Of a stretch of DNA of 64,000 nt, positions 51,231 through 63,088 are shown piece by piece (position 1 is the first letter of the stretch; the number at the start of each line of letters is the position of its first letter). Under the pieces are notes generated by a model. That model did not search any database. It had not been told where the DNA came from and saw nothing but the letters and a program-made list of their open reading frames with translations. The position numbers and the translations under genes are program-made. This DNA comes from Pontederia crassipes (lineage: Eukaryota > Streptophyta > Magnoliopsida > Commelinales > Pontederiaceae), in assembly GCA_030549335.1 (NCBI GenBank), contig CM060187.1:7440001-7504000 (forward strand). The letters are read 5' to 3'.

Positions 51231-52144
51231 CTTGGACCTAGCCCAGGTCCTACCAACAAAGGAGTTGTGTTCCATGCATAACTCAGCCCGTGCTCAACCG
51301 AGCACGATCCGGACTCAAAGCTCGGCCCGAGTTTATAGGCACCCGACTCGGATTCTATTGAACATATTAGAGTTTTCTTTTGTTGATTGGTTGTTAAATT
51401 ATGATCTAATTATTATTTCTTCATGATGATTATGATAAATAGGGAACAGTAAGGATGTTAAGTAGGTCAAGATAAAAGATGTAAAACGGTGCGTTATGTG
51501 GACTATTGTCAATGAAATGGAATGGAATGGAAAAATTGAAGGTGGATATTAATAGCCCCAACACCCTGATGGAATAGAAAAATTGAATATGGTTATTAAT
51601 AGTCCATCACGCCTGCAATTTAAATAAACGGATCTCACTCTTTATTGGGCTCTTCATTGCCCTACTTTTGGTCATAGTATGATCCACCTTGACCCTACAT
51701 GAAGCGCCATAAATGTCCATAATAAAAGAAGTTTGTCTATTTTTATTAAGTCTTCTTATCCATTTAAATTATCTTATGTAATGAGTATTTTATACCCATG
51801 GAAATTTTATTCCCCTATATTTGAACTCCATAGATAATTGAACCGACAAGGATGGAGGTGTGTGCAACTAGAGATGTTCATGTGATGCAGTTGCACATGA
51901 GATATATGTTTAGTTTATGTTATTTTCTTTTTAGTTCATACTTTGATATAATAGAATGAATAGGAGGACCCCTTGGAAACAATAGATATGTTAGCTTTCG
52001 CACTTCTATAAAATTGGTTAATGATATTTAATTGATAGTTTATTAGTTATTTCTTTATGGATCCTGTGAAAACCCAATGAGTAGAGATAGAATTATAGGT
52101 AACACAACCCAAATAAGTCCAATTGCCACGTGACAGGATGGTGA
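51231..52144. other. Unassigned AT-rich stretch right of element A
   Basis: No gene seen. About 51500-51610 contains a small imperfect duplication ('aatggaaaaattgaa...ttattaatag'). About 51230-51350 has GC-rich 'cgagcccg'-like words. Confidence 0.45.
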
Positions 52145-52960
52145 AATTTTGAGGTGTTACAATAGAAGTTTTTCACCAGCCAGATGGATTCTTACTATCA
52201 TAGCAGCAATATATTTGTAACATACTTCAAAATGCTCAAATGTTAGATGTCAAGCCTATCAAAAGTCCATTTGCTGTAGGCTTTAGTTTCACGTTGGTTT
52301 CAAACCATTGTGTAATGATCCCATGCTCTGTCGCTAAATAGTCAGGGCTTTGCAATGCATCACTCTTATGCGACCTGATATTGTTTATGTCATCAACCAA
52401 GCGTTGTAGTTCATGCACTCGCCTGATGAAGAGCACTGGAGGGTTGTCAAAACGAATCCTCCACTATATCAAAGCTATACATGACATTGGTCTCCTCATT
52501 AATGCATCTTTTCATGTCCTTGGGCAAATTATCCACTTGATCGCAAGTTTGTTGGCGGCTTCACCATCTTTTTGGGACGAAACTTAATATCTTGGAGAAC
52601 AAAGAACTATGTCACGTTCTTCTACTGAAGCAAAATATAAAGCACTTTCATATGTGAATTTGGTTTCATTCTTCGGGTGTTCTCCCCTAGAAGCTCCCTT
52701 CTTGTGGTGCGATAATGTTGGGGCGACATATCTAACAGCCAATTCTATCTTCCGTGTCAGGATCAAACGCATCGAAATTGATTTTTACTTCATTTTGTGA
52801 TGAAGTTGCACACAAATGGCTACACGTCCGCTTCATCTCCACAAGAGACTAGCTAGCTGATATAATGACCAAGTCCCTTTTAGGCGCGTGTTTTCAATTT
52901 TTTCATTTTCATGACAAACTTCGGCTGCTTCAGAGATTAGATTAGATTTGAGGGGGTGTA
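52145..52960 (+). mobile_element. Ty1/copia pol fragment: end of RT and RNase H (fossil)
   Basis: Conceptual translation shows a copia RNase H landmark SRSSTEAKYKALSY (near 52610-52652) and an LWCDNVGATYL-type motif (near 52704-52735), preceded by the end of the RT region. A purine tract (ttgagggggtg, about 52948-52958) closes the 3' end. It is broken, with several breaks, and has no matching 5' half here. Confidence 0.8.
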
Positions 52961-55722
52961 TTGGAATTAGTAAAGCCTACAACAACGGCTCACTTGATAA
53001 CATGCCCAACCAATAACAATTGGACCTATTCTATTACTGAAATTCACCCTAAAAGTTTTGATCGTTTAAAGGAATTTCACGCCGTTAGTACATTCGTTAT
53101 ACACATCAATTAATAGCGGAAGGCTTAATAATTTAGATAAAGTCACAATAAATAAATACTTTCTTTTACTCATAAAGACCAGTATTCCCTAAGATATCAA
53201 ATACATAAAACCTTCCATATAACTTATTTAACCCTAAGCACATGCAAGACTTTGTCATAAGCTTGAGTTGCCATCCATCACTTAATCTTGATTATCTGCA
53301 TGGATTTAAAGTGCAGAATTTTTCAAGTAGAGTATGTAAAGGTCATGCATGCCATGATATCGTATCACATGATACTATATGAGATGCATCATCATAATAT
53401 CAATAACATATAAACGTGCATGTCATGAACTATATAATGAACCTTACATGATAATACATCATGCTTACATTCATTCTTCATACAACATTCACGAAATATA
53501 AACATTATGTCATACCTGCTTAACTTTAAATCCATTATCTACAAGTGTCATACAATACAACATACATTCACATCATTCATAAACATTCACGACATACCAT
53601 ATCATTTCATTTCACTCTCATTATCATGTATATTCTAAAAGTTTCTTCATAACTCCTTAATCAACTTCTTGACTTCTTTCATACTTTATATCTCTTGAAG
53701 GTTGTTTTATAACTCTTTGGATTTTCTTTCATTCTTTTTTTCTTTCTTTATTATGTGATCTTTCATGTGTCATATTCATCATTCATCTTTATCACATAAT
53801 ATCATCTTGACTTTCATCATATCTTAAGAACACACATCATAATAGTGAGGGATTTTATTCCTAATAATTTTAAAGAATACACACTTTATGATGGTGAATA
53901 TTGTTCCTTAGAAAGTACATACACAGACGCAGAACTTTACTTCTCATACTTAAGTCCTCTTGAAGTACATACATAAGTGGAGGACTTTATTTTCCATCTT
54001 TACTTCATCGTCGTCTTAATTTTCTTTGTTATAAGATGCATTAAAGTTAAACTTCACTTTCATCCTTATTTTATCTTAAATCATCTTTGATCTTAACATA
54101 ATTGGAGAATCATATCACATCATCACATTGGCTAGCCAGGTCACATCCTTGAGAACACGCATATCATAATAGTGAGAGACTTTATGTCATGAAATATGCA
54201 CACAATAATAGTGAGGGACTTTATTATGAAGAACACACACTATAATAGTGAGATATCTTATTCTAGGAAATACACACTTTCTGATGAGGAACTTTGTTCC
54301 TTGAGAAGCACATACACAAATGCAAATTTTTACTTTGCGAGCTTAGGCCCCCTTGGAGTATATACATAGCTGCAGGACTTTTCTTCTCACCATTGATGAG
54401 TGACTTGGACATTCTTCAACTTTAGGTGCATTATGCTTTGCAATACAACAATCATTCATATCAATCATTCTTCATCTTTTAGTTTAATTACGACAGAGCA
54501 TGTCTAAACGTGTATTTAGGTGATCGTCAATACATTAATCAATGTTTCATGAATAACATCATATGTAAAATATATAAAACATCATAAAGCATTATATATC
54601 AACAAATAAATGTATGTGAAATGTATATAAATTTAAATGCATAATATTAACACAACAATTGTTGACATAAATAATAATATGTCAACTTTCTTTATTTGAC
54701 AATTCTGACACATCATCAATAAAAAAATTACATCTCAATAAATAGGCGTTCATTTTGATTGATTCTAATTTTTTTTGAAAACTATATTTTATAGGAATCA
54801 CATATAAATTCATGAATTTTATCTTTTTGGCATTTAATCTCAGAAATTCATACAACTACCAAGATTTATTCTTTACATAGTATTATGGCAGCAGACACTA
54901 AAATATTTATAATTTAATCTATACTTGTTCTTTTCATATGATTTCAATTGACGAAGAATGATAATGCAAACTCTTAACTTGTGCATAAATTTCAAAGCCT
55001 AATTCAATAATTTGAAATTAAGATAGATTTTACAAATTGGTCTCGATATTACCCGAGACAACATGATAGTAGTCTGATTGTTTGATCATAATTATTTTTA
55101 TACATCTTTGAATCGGAAGAAACAAATTTCTCTAGAAATTATACTTCGAGTTCTATTCATATATTATTATAATTTTTGAATAAGTAAAACCTACACAAAT
55201 AATTATGAAAGACAATCATGAATTTAACATATTATGTAACATAAATCATGAAACCCTCATTCATGCAATTCTCATTTATGCAATCATCAATCAAAATCCC
55301 TATAAAGAACAAGGTGTTCTTGAAATTCTCAATCCAAACAAAAACATCATTAAGAGAGGAGAGAGTGTGTTTGGATCCCCATTACATGTCTTTAAGTTTG
55401 AGATCTAAAACCCTTTTTTTCTAATCATCTTGTATCATTTTCCATCATCTAAAAACCTTTAGGTATTCTTGTCCTTTTCCTTGAACCCTTAATCTCCTCA
55501 TGAAATGTGGATCTTAAAAAGTAGCCATCATGAAGAATATGGCTTTACATCTTCCAACCTTAGAGTTTTCTTTGTGGAGAAGAAAAGAGAGAGGTGTATG
55601 ACTAGGTTTGTGAGGAGGCTAACAGAGTTGAGAGTTGTTAGACCTTCATATAGAATTTTGCATTAGGGTTTTGGTCCAAAAGGTCCAAATATTCTTGGCC
55701 CAAAATTTGGGGATGTTATACA
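52961..55722 (-). mobile_element. LTR-like non-coding block, probable solo LTR
   Basis: No coding potential over about 2.7 kb. Read on the minus strand its right end begins TGTATAACATCCCC, a common gypsy LTR start. The layout resembles element D's LTR (including an 'agcggaa' word near the left side). The left border is uncertain and no TSD was found. The first bases could instead belong to the copia element's 3' LTR. Confidence 0.4.
53825..54400. repeat. Degenerate internal repeats 'ataatagtgagggactttatt'
   Basis: The word 'ataatagtgag(g/a)ga' recurs near 53841, 54168, 54213 and 54243. The longer segment 53830-54000 (cacactt..gatg..gaa.attgttcctt...gtacatac) is repeated at about 54240-54390. 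Confidence 0.65.
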
Positions 55723-55799
55723 TGAAGCATGCGATCTGCAGACAACTTATACATAGTAACTCTATACATTACATTTCATGGAGATTATCAAGTAAGAAA
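55723..55799. other. Short AT-rich spacer
   Basis: Nothing recognised before the large inverted repeat. Confidence 0.4.
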
Positions 55800-55998
55800 A
55801 ATGTACATTTGAAGGAAATGATTACAATGTTCTTACACGCGCGCGCGTGCACACACACATACACACACAAATGTATATATATGCGCGCGTGCACACACAC
55901 ATACACACACAAATGTATATATATACATTTGTGTGTGTATGTGTGTGTGCACGCGCGCGCGTGTAAGAACATTGTAATCATTTCCTTCAAATGTACAT
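55800..55998. repeat. Perfect long inverted repeat with CG/CA/TA simple-sequence arms
   Basis: Left arm 55800-55878 is the exact reverse complement of 55920-55998 (79 bp, no mismatch found by reading). Each arm holds 'gaaggaaatgattacaatg', a (CG)n run, 'gtgcacacacacatacacac' and 'aaatgtatat'. The 41-bp spacer is a second copy of the inner arm, so the right arm can pair with either copy. Confidence 0.95.
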
Positions 55999-56000
55999 TA

Positions 56001-56033
<33 letters not shown>

Positions 56034-56035
56034 CA
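55999..56035. repeat. (TA)n microsatellite
   Basis: Nearly pure TA repeat adjoining the inverted repeat. Confidence 0.9.
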
Positions 56036-57115
56036 TATAAAGAATAGGATAATCAAAAGATAATTTGTGAGGAGCGGTGAGACTATTAATAGACATTGTA
56101 TCTTCGGTTGAATCCAATCTTCTTTGCCATGATTTGTTATTAAAGATTCCAACTAAGACTATGACAAAGTATTAAACTAATTTAATATGGAAGTGGTTTC
56201 AAGGTATATTACTAGTGTTTGAGTTTTTTTTATTTGTAAACTTTTAATAAAAGAATCTGTATATTATTAATAGTCACCACTTTCTTTCAATGGAACATAT
56301 ACAAGATACATCATTCATGATATTGATAAGCTTACAATGAAGGATGAAATAAAAATGAATATTTTAGGGGTTTGTGGTTAAGATATAGAGTTCATTTATA
56401 TTATGCCTGATTTGGAAAGAATAGAACAAAGAGTGTTACACGATGTTATATCATAACCTAATATTATTCATTTTGAACAAGCATATTTAAGGCCATTAGG
56501 TATTTAACATTAACTAGAATTCATTTTATAGCTAAATAGTTTTTATGGTAGGTTCCTATTACTTATGCAATGTTGGATAATGGAGTTTTTTTTTTAAAAA
56601 AAGAACTTCATGTAAGGTTCAACATTAAATAACGATTGGAAGCAAAATCAACAACCTAAAACACAAGAAGAAATATACACTATAAACATTTGATGATGAA
56701 AAATGTTCTCGAAAGGTATTTTGAATTATTGAAAATGTTCTCGAAAGGTATTTTTATTGATTATCCTCTTTCTTTATATCATTTTTAGAAGAATATATGT
56801 GTCAATGCTTCAAAGATTTACACATGTAAACTAATCATGGAATTAAAATTTAATGATAAGCGTTAATCTATAAAGGTAAGGTAACTTATTCATTTAATCA
56901 TGAACTGCCATCTGTTTTGAATTTACGCTTCTACATATCTCCATTTTTTGTTTGCTTATCAAATATAATTTAGGATTAAAGTTTGAATATGTGTCAAGTA
57001 TATTTTAGATTTAAAAAACATTTATTGCCTACTTATTGTTTTTTTATAACAAATATGTAATAGATGGTAATTTAAATTAAAAAAAAGAGGAAATGTACCA
57101 AACGTGTATTTTGAT
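56036..57115. other. AT-rich intergenic DNA upstream of the PRP40A-like gene
   Basis: No gene seen. It contains a 22-bp direct duplication ('gaaaatgttctcgaaaggta' plus TT) near 56699 and 56731. The proximal part presumably includes promoter sequence; 'taagcccaaagcccg' at about 57147-57162 just downstream resembles GCCCA-type elements of plant housekeeping promoters, which is inference. Confidence 0.45.
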
Positions 57116-57119
57116 GTCG

Positions 57120-57893
57120 TGTCGTTGGATCTCGTAAGATCGCATTTAAGCCCAAAGCCCGTTCGTCTCGTTACGCTGCCGAAACCTTCGCACCGAGGGG
57201 AAGAAACGAAGCAAGGAGGAGAAGCGGGGAAATTGTGAGCGAACTCTCGATCGTCTCCGACGACGGCGCCCTAGCGATTTCGATCAGGTATTTGTCTTTA
57301 ATCACTCGTCACCCATTGCGTTGTTCTCGGTAGCCCTCGATTTCTCTGCGCGCGAGCTGCTGTTCCAAGCTGCCAGGGCTGCGATTCTTGTAGTTTTTTG
57401 CTTTCTACAACTAGAACCCTAATTTGACGCAAAACTCTTCTTCTTTGTATTAGGTGACAAGGGCATCTTTCATTGCTCATTACGTGATAGTTCTCATTGG
57501 AAGAGCAGGGTACTAGGGTTTATGTTAGTGCGCGCAAATTTCTTCCGTTTTGTATTAGGTGATAACAACATCTACGATTTTTCAGTTTGTTTCTCGCAGC
57601 GCTTTTGTTCGGAAAAGTATGATTTTAACATCTTTCGGGATCGATTTCAACAGGCTCTGTCGCACTAATTCCAGTTCTGTGCATTGTATGATTAGAAACC
57701 CGGTCCTTCTTACTCAGGTTGGTTGTGCTGCTTATCTTTCCTTGGATTCTGCTCTTTACATGCATCCATTAAGTCCAAATGAAAATTATGATTGTTGGCA
57801 TCTGGTTTCTAGAGTTACATCTCATTATCTGCATTCCAACATCAAATTCTTTTCTACAGTTTTTTGGTACGCCAATTTTCATATATCTGCGAA
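57120..57893 (+). other. PRP40A: PRP40A-like gene 5' UTR: exon 1, intron 1 and start of exon 2
   Basis: A GC-richer untranslated exon (about 57120-57287) ends at a good donor (CAG|gtattt). The acceptor is placed at 57858-57859 ('ttctacag') and untranslated exon 2 runs to the ATG at 57894. The transcription start is not determined. Two near-identical stretches in the intron ('ttgtattaggtgacaagggcatct' near 57444 and a similar one near 57552) each contain an AG|GTG and could serve as alternative acceptors. Confidence 0.6.
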
Positions 57894-60800
57894 ATGGCTA
57901 GCAACCCACAGTCTTCTGGGCCACAGGTAATATACATTCCTGGCATGTTGTTCTTCTTATGTGCTTTTGTTTTCTGTTGCTCCTTGACGTTACCTGCTTG
58001 CAATTTTTGTCAAACACGGAAAAGGCTGAGAAAAAAACGTAAATCGACCGTTTCTACTAGAAATATATTATATATTAATTAGCACGAACCTAAATATAAT
58101 ATTGTAATTTCTTCATGATAAAACAAAATTTTCATCAATTTATCCGACTCCTGAACCCAAACCATTTGCCATTTTTCCTTTACCTAAATCTGTAATCAAA
58201 ACCTATATTAAACCTAATTTAACAATCTATACAAGTATTCAACAGAATCAAAACCTAAATTAAACCTAATTAAACAAGAAAAGGAGTGAAGGATAACAAC
58301 AATTACTTATATAATCCTTTCAATTAAACCTAATTAAATAGACTCGCTGGTTGAACTCAATAAGTCTGCTCCCTTCCTGTTCACGTGCAGGGAGACCTGC
58401 GCAACCTGCCTGTGCAGGTCTCCGAACAGGGAGACCTTCGGCGCAGGCCTCCCTGCTCGTGCAACCTGCTTGTGCAGGTCTCCGAGTAGGGAGACCTTTG
58501 GCACAGGCCTCCCTGCTCTCAAGAACAGGGAGACCTTGGGCGCAGGATCCCTGCTCGTACGAGCAGACCTGCGCAACCTGCTTGAACAGGGCGACCTTTG
58601 GCACAGGCCTCCCTGCTCGCGAACAGGGATCCCTGCGCTCCTCCCTGTGCTCTGAGGTTGCGAGCAGGGAGACCACAACGCAGGGCTCCCTGTTTGCGAG
58701 TTGAGGGAGGGAGGAAAAGAACGGCCATGCTTGCAGAGGGAGGGAGGGAGGGAGGGAGAGGGAGGGAGGAAGGAAGGGGGTACCGGCGAGTGATGATAGC
58801 AGCAACACATGACGGTAGGTGGCAACGGCAGAAGCAACGCGTGGCAGCAGCAGCGCACAGTGGCAGGAGGCTGCAACAAACGGCGGCAGGCGGAAACGTG
58901 CCAGAGTGGGACCGGGCACGTTTTTCCTGAGTAGGGTCCCTACGAGCTGGGACGCGATTTTGAGAACACTGCCTGCTTGAGATTTTGGAGCTGTTTAACT
59001 GTTTGAATTTTATTTGTTTCACTTTTAAGTTTTAACTTGTCTGATATTTTTTATCTTCTGGATTTAATGCCAATCTCCTTTGTTAAATAGCCCATTAGAC
59101 CAGCTGAAGGTGGATATTCAGGTCCACCACAAAACTTCAATCAACCAATGGCTATGCAGGTAACTTATATTTTTTGTCTATATTTTAGGTTTCCTTTTTA
59201 TTTTTGTTCACCCTAACGATTTCACATCTCAAGTAATCCTTTCAATATCATTATTGCAGTTTAGACCAATGGTACCAGCTCCTCCAGCACATCAGTTTGT
59301 TCCAGCAGCATCACAGCAATTTCGACCTGTTGCTCAAGGGATTCCTGGACCAAATGTTGCCTTGCCTTCTGGCCAAACTCAAACGCTCCATTTTCCTCAA
59401 CCCACACAACACTTACCTCCGAGACCTGGTCCTCAGGTTCAAGGTCCGCCTTCATCACAGTCTATTCCAGTGCCATATGCTCAACCTAGCATGCCTATTG
59501 CATCTGGGCCACTGCAACCACAACAAGGTGCTCAAGTTCCTAATAATCTACCTAGTGGAGCTGGTGGAGGAATGCCCCTTTCTTCTTCGTACACGGTAAT
59601 GCTCGATCTATTAATAAGTTATTCCTTTGGTCTTGTTTGATCCTTTTTTTTTCCATCTCTAATTTGATATTTTCGTATTTGACTTGAAGTTTGCCACATC
59701 TTATGGGCAAGGGCAACCAATAAATAATATGAATGTGCCCTCCCACTATCCACTGACATCACAAATGCAAGTCCCTTTTACACCTTCGGTGGGACAACCG
59801 TGGTCCGCACCAGGGAGCTTACCTCTTGTTTCACCACCAGTCCAATTAGTACGGCAGCCTTCCTCTGCAAATGTAACCACCCAAGTGAGGATCTTCCCTA
59901 GTACTGTTTGCTCAAAGGATAAATCCTTGCACGATTCTAAAAAATCATGATTGGTATGCGTTTTTCTCATCTCTCTCTCTTGAAATACAGGCAACAGCTG
60001 TACAATTGACACCCAGTGAGCAGAATTCTTCTGATTGGCAAGAACATGCAGCTGCTGATGGCAAAAGGTTTGTTTCATTACTGAAGCAGCTAGTGTTCTG
60101 TATGCTCTATTTTGTACATTCGTTTGACTTTTGAGTACTCTTGTAACTTGCTATCCCAATTGTACTTACCTGATTCTTTTCTAATTTAGTTTCATTTCTT
60201 TTGTTTTTATCATGAAGATACTATTACAATAAGAAGACCAAACAATCAGTCTGGGAGAAGCCCGTAGAACTGATGACACCAATTGAGGTGAGTTTTTGAA
60301 TGAACATTTTCTTTTTAAGGACATGTTGAATAAACATTTACTTTCAGATATTATTCGAAATGTTTTGATTTGGTTATGCAAAAGTTTATATTCTGGAATT
60401 CATTTCATGAATCCTCATAGTCATAAATATGCTCGTGTTGATCAAAATTGTTATATTCGTATTATCTGTTTCTTGCATGTTCTTCTACTGGTCTGTAGAT
60501 GTCTTTTGGCACGTCTGGAGCAAATACGACTGCTCTATATGGCCATTATGAAGGCTGGTTTGACTTATCTCAAGGCAGGCAAATATGCTATTACTTTATT
60601 TTATTAAGGGACACAGTTTTTCTTCTGTTCTAGTTGTAGTAGTGGGTTTAATTTCTAGTGGACCGATATTACCAAAATCTGATTCTTTTCCTTGATAATT
60701 CTTGAGAGTTGGAAATCAATTACTCATGGTTCTAATGCTTTTCTTTTATGATCCATGGTTCTAGTGCTTTGTCTTGTAACTTTTCTGAAGTTTGAGATGT

Positions 60801-63088
60801 CAGAATTTGCTCGAGGCTGATTTAAATTTATAACCTAGTGTCTGAATTAAAATTTCTAATCTCTCTTGAGATGTGAGGCTTTGGTGGAAATTTCTGGGTG
60901 AATGTTCATCAAGATCATATTTTAATACCCATATAGTTTCTTGTAGAGCACAAGCATGAACTTGATGCCTCATTTAGAAAAGATACAGCGGCTTGATTAA
61001 GTGTATAGGATTTGCTGGTTCGAGATGAGAAACTCTTATTGGAAGCTGATAACATTCATTTGCATCTTCTAACTTTTGTGCTGTAGTTACCAATTCTGCC
61101 TTTATATCAACGTTTCTCATTGTTAATTTGTCTTAAGGAAATTATTAAGACGTCCTGTTTGAACAATATGGAACTTTTAATTGGTAGCTATTGAAAATAC
61201 CATGTATAGTATCCATGGCCTAGCTATTTTCAAGTTCATTCATATATCAATCCTGTTTCTTGGAGCTCTGGTTGGTTGTTTATGTTGCCACACAATTTGA
61301 TATATATGTATATTTCTTATGTTCAGCCTCATCTTGTTATTTTAATTATGCATTTCGGAAGACATCCTGTAGTGTTTTCTATTTTAACTTATTTTTATTT
61401 GTTAACCTTCATTGCATCTATATCTTTGTGATATGTTTTTCTGATGTGAAATAAACCTTCTTTTGTAATCTTCTTATGCTGATCTATTTGTTCATTAGTT
61501 TTTGTTAAGTTTGCTTTCAGGTACATGATTTAAATTCTGATCCAAGAGGTATGATTGTTGTGTGGTTAGCTTTTGTTGCATTATGTCAACAATGTTTCAG
61601 ACTATAAACATTTAATATCTCATTAATTGTGGCTTTATTTTGATGTTAGGTGAGTTTGAGAACCATGAAGTATAGATTTCAGACACTCACTCCTGACTAT
61701 AAATTTGTCCAATTAACCTCCTCATACTTTACAAACTTATCCATTTTGTAAAGTTCTAATTTCATTTGTTTTCTGTTCTGTTTTTCTAAGAACTTATTAG
61801 CTAAATAAAATGCTATCAGCCAATCAGAATACACTAGTAATGTAAGAGAGGAAATGAAGCAGCGGGAGCAAGGTTTTGGTGTCATGCAAACTTTATACGA
61901 AGGAGAGCTGCCTTTCTATTGTCACCTTTTAGAAATGCATTGTAATGGGGCAGTTTGTTAATATAGGTCTCCTGAAAAGGTTAATTTAGGTTGTATGGGT
62001 GTCCATACATTCGCAGGTTGAGATGTAGAAACTGTTGTCATGTGGAGCCCTTATATCTAATACTGGGGTTTTAACGGATCATGTTTCCGTAAGGTTATAC
62101 ATGAAAATCTGTTCAATCTCACCCATTAGTTTGCTTGCTTTCTACTGTTCTTTGTTATTCTTCATGGTTAATATATTTTAGGTATTAGAATATTCTGATT
62201 TTTCTAGTCTTCAAACTATCGTGTTATTATTATGTCTGTTTGAGTCCAGACATCTTGCTTCATGATAACTGTTTCATCTTTGTCAGAGAGCTGATGCATC
62301 TACCGTCTGGAAGGAATTCACGACAGCTGATGGTCGGAAGTGAGTAATTATATAATGTTGCAAATTTCATAATATTTTTGAGTGAAATTTTGCTTTGAAT
62401 ATTATCTTTATGTTCTCAAAACAAAAACTTTCTTTATGTTTGTATTCTACAGATACTACTATAACAAGGTCACAAAACAGTCAAAATGGACAATCCCTGA
62501 TGAACTTAAGGTTCTACTTCATCTCCGATTTTCTGATATTTTTTCCAAGTTACTCCATGTTCAGACCTTATTCTTTTTTTCTTTTATTTCAGTTGGCTCG
62601 TGAGCATGCAGATAAAGCTGCAGCTCATCCTGAAACAGGGATACCTCCTATTTCATCTGTTGCATCTGCTAGCTCTTCTGCTGAAGTACCATCTTCCACG
62701 CCTAGTGTTTTAACTTCTGAAGCCATATCTACCCCGGTTCCAGTGGCAGTCAACTCTGCCACTATACCCATTGTTGCTTCCCCTGTGGTTGGTGCATCTT
62801 CAAATTCTACTATGGGGATGGATAATACAACTGCTGTACTGAATATTCAAGCACATCGAACACCTGCAGTTGGAATTTCCTCAAATACGGGAGTATCTCC
62901 TGTCGGAACAGATACCACAACCCATGCATCTGTGTAAGGCTGGTTGCTGTGACATTCTTTTGTTTCCCATGTTTTGGGTGAGAATTGCCTAACAGTATTT
63001 TCTCCGGATTTTCTGCAGAAATAATGACAATATATCCTTGCCAAGCATCAAAAGTTTGTCTGATGGAGCATCTGCTCAAGAGTTGGAG
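57894..63088 (+). CDS. PRP40A: PRP40A-like pre-mRNA-processing protein, N-terminal half (runs off the window)
   Basis: Ten coding exons: 57894-57926, 59091-59159, 59260-59595, 59690-59884, 59991-60067, 60218-60287, 62287-62339, 62453-62510, 62593-62933, 63019-63088. Phases agree throughout and give 434 residues so far. Residues 1-211 are Pro/Gln-rich and low complexity. WW domain 1 is about 224-256 (SDWQEH...GKRYYYNKKTKQSVWEKP; W227, W249, P252). WW domain 2 is about 265-297 (W268, W290, P293). A Ser/Thr/Ala-rich linker follows. The FF domains of this family must lie past 64000. PRP40 is a U1 snRNP-associated factor in the nucleus; its WW domains bind proline-rich partners, including branch-point-binding protein and, in plants, the RNA polymerase II tail. 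The start is MASNPQSSGPQ because this ATG opens the frame directly after the UTR and matches the plant family. Intron 60288-62286 is 2 kb, with none of the insertion signs seen in intron 2. Confidence 0.9.
58376..58715. repeat. Array of palindromic GC-rich repeats in PRP40A-like intron
   Basis: About seven units open with 'cagggagacc' or a close variant (near 58388, 58425, 58487, 58525, 58586, 58624, 58663). Many continue 'ttggcacaggcctccctg', so each unit can form a small hairpin. Unit length alternates between about 37 and 62 bp, the longer ones including 'gtgcaacctgcttgtgcaggtctccga'-type inner palindromes. Confidence 0.85.
58732..58780 (+). repeat. GGGA-rich tract, G-quadruplex-prone
   Basis: A run of GAGGGAGGGAGGGAGGG-type sequence on the sense strand of the intron, followed by ggaaggaaggggg. 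It has more than four G-triplets separated by one base. Confidence 0.85.
60288..62286 (+). other. Large intron separating the two WW-domain exon groups
   Basis: 2 kb, AT-rich, bounded by GT (60288) and AG (62286). No embedded gene or mobile element recognised. Confidence 0.7.

Larger units (their letters stand above)
57927..59090 (+). other. Intron between PRP40A-like coding exons 1 and 2, carrying a GC-rich insertion
   Basis: A 1164-bp intron with a GC-rich centre (about 58370-58970), unlike the AT-rich rest of the gene's introns. On its left, 'aaacct.aattaaacctaatt.aa' is repeated near 58199, 58252 and 58322. I regard the GC-rich part as inserted repeat material. Confidence 0.7.

Noticed and set aside
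55635-56063. 142-codon open frame rich in Cys/His/Tyr/Thr across the long hairpin
   Set aside because: Simple CA/TA/CG repeats read as codons; it appears on both strands because of the inverted repeat.
58320-58919. 199-codon minus-strand open frame, and others in the PRP40A-like intron
   Set aside because: They span the palindromic GC-rich array and the GGGA tract; composition alone explains the lack of stops.
60499-60578. Possible extra exon (open, preceded by 'tctgtag') in the large PRP40A-like intron
   Set aside because: It would need a GC donor, its length of 80 nt would shift the frame of the next exon, and the two WW-domain exons join directly in the plant family.
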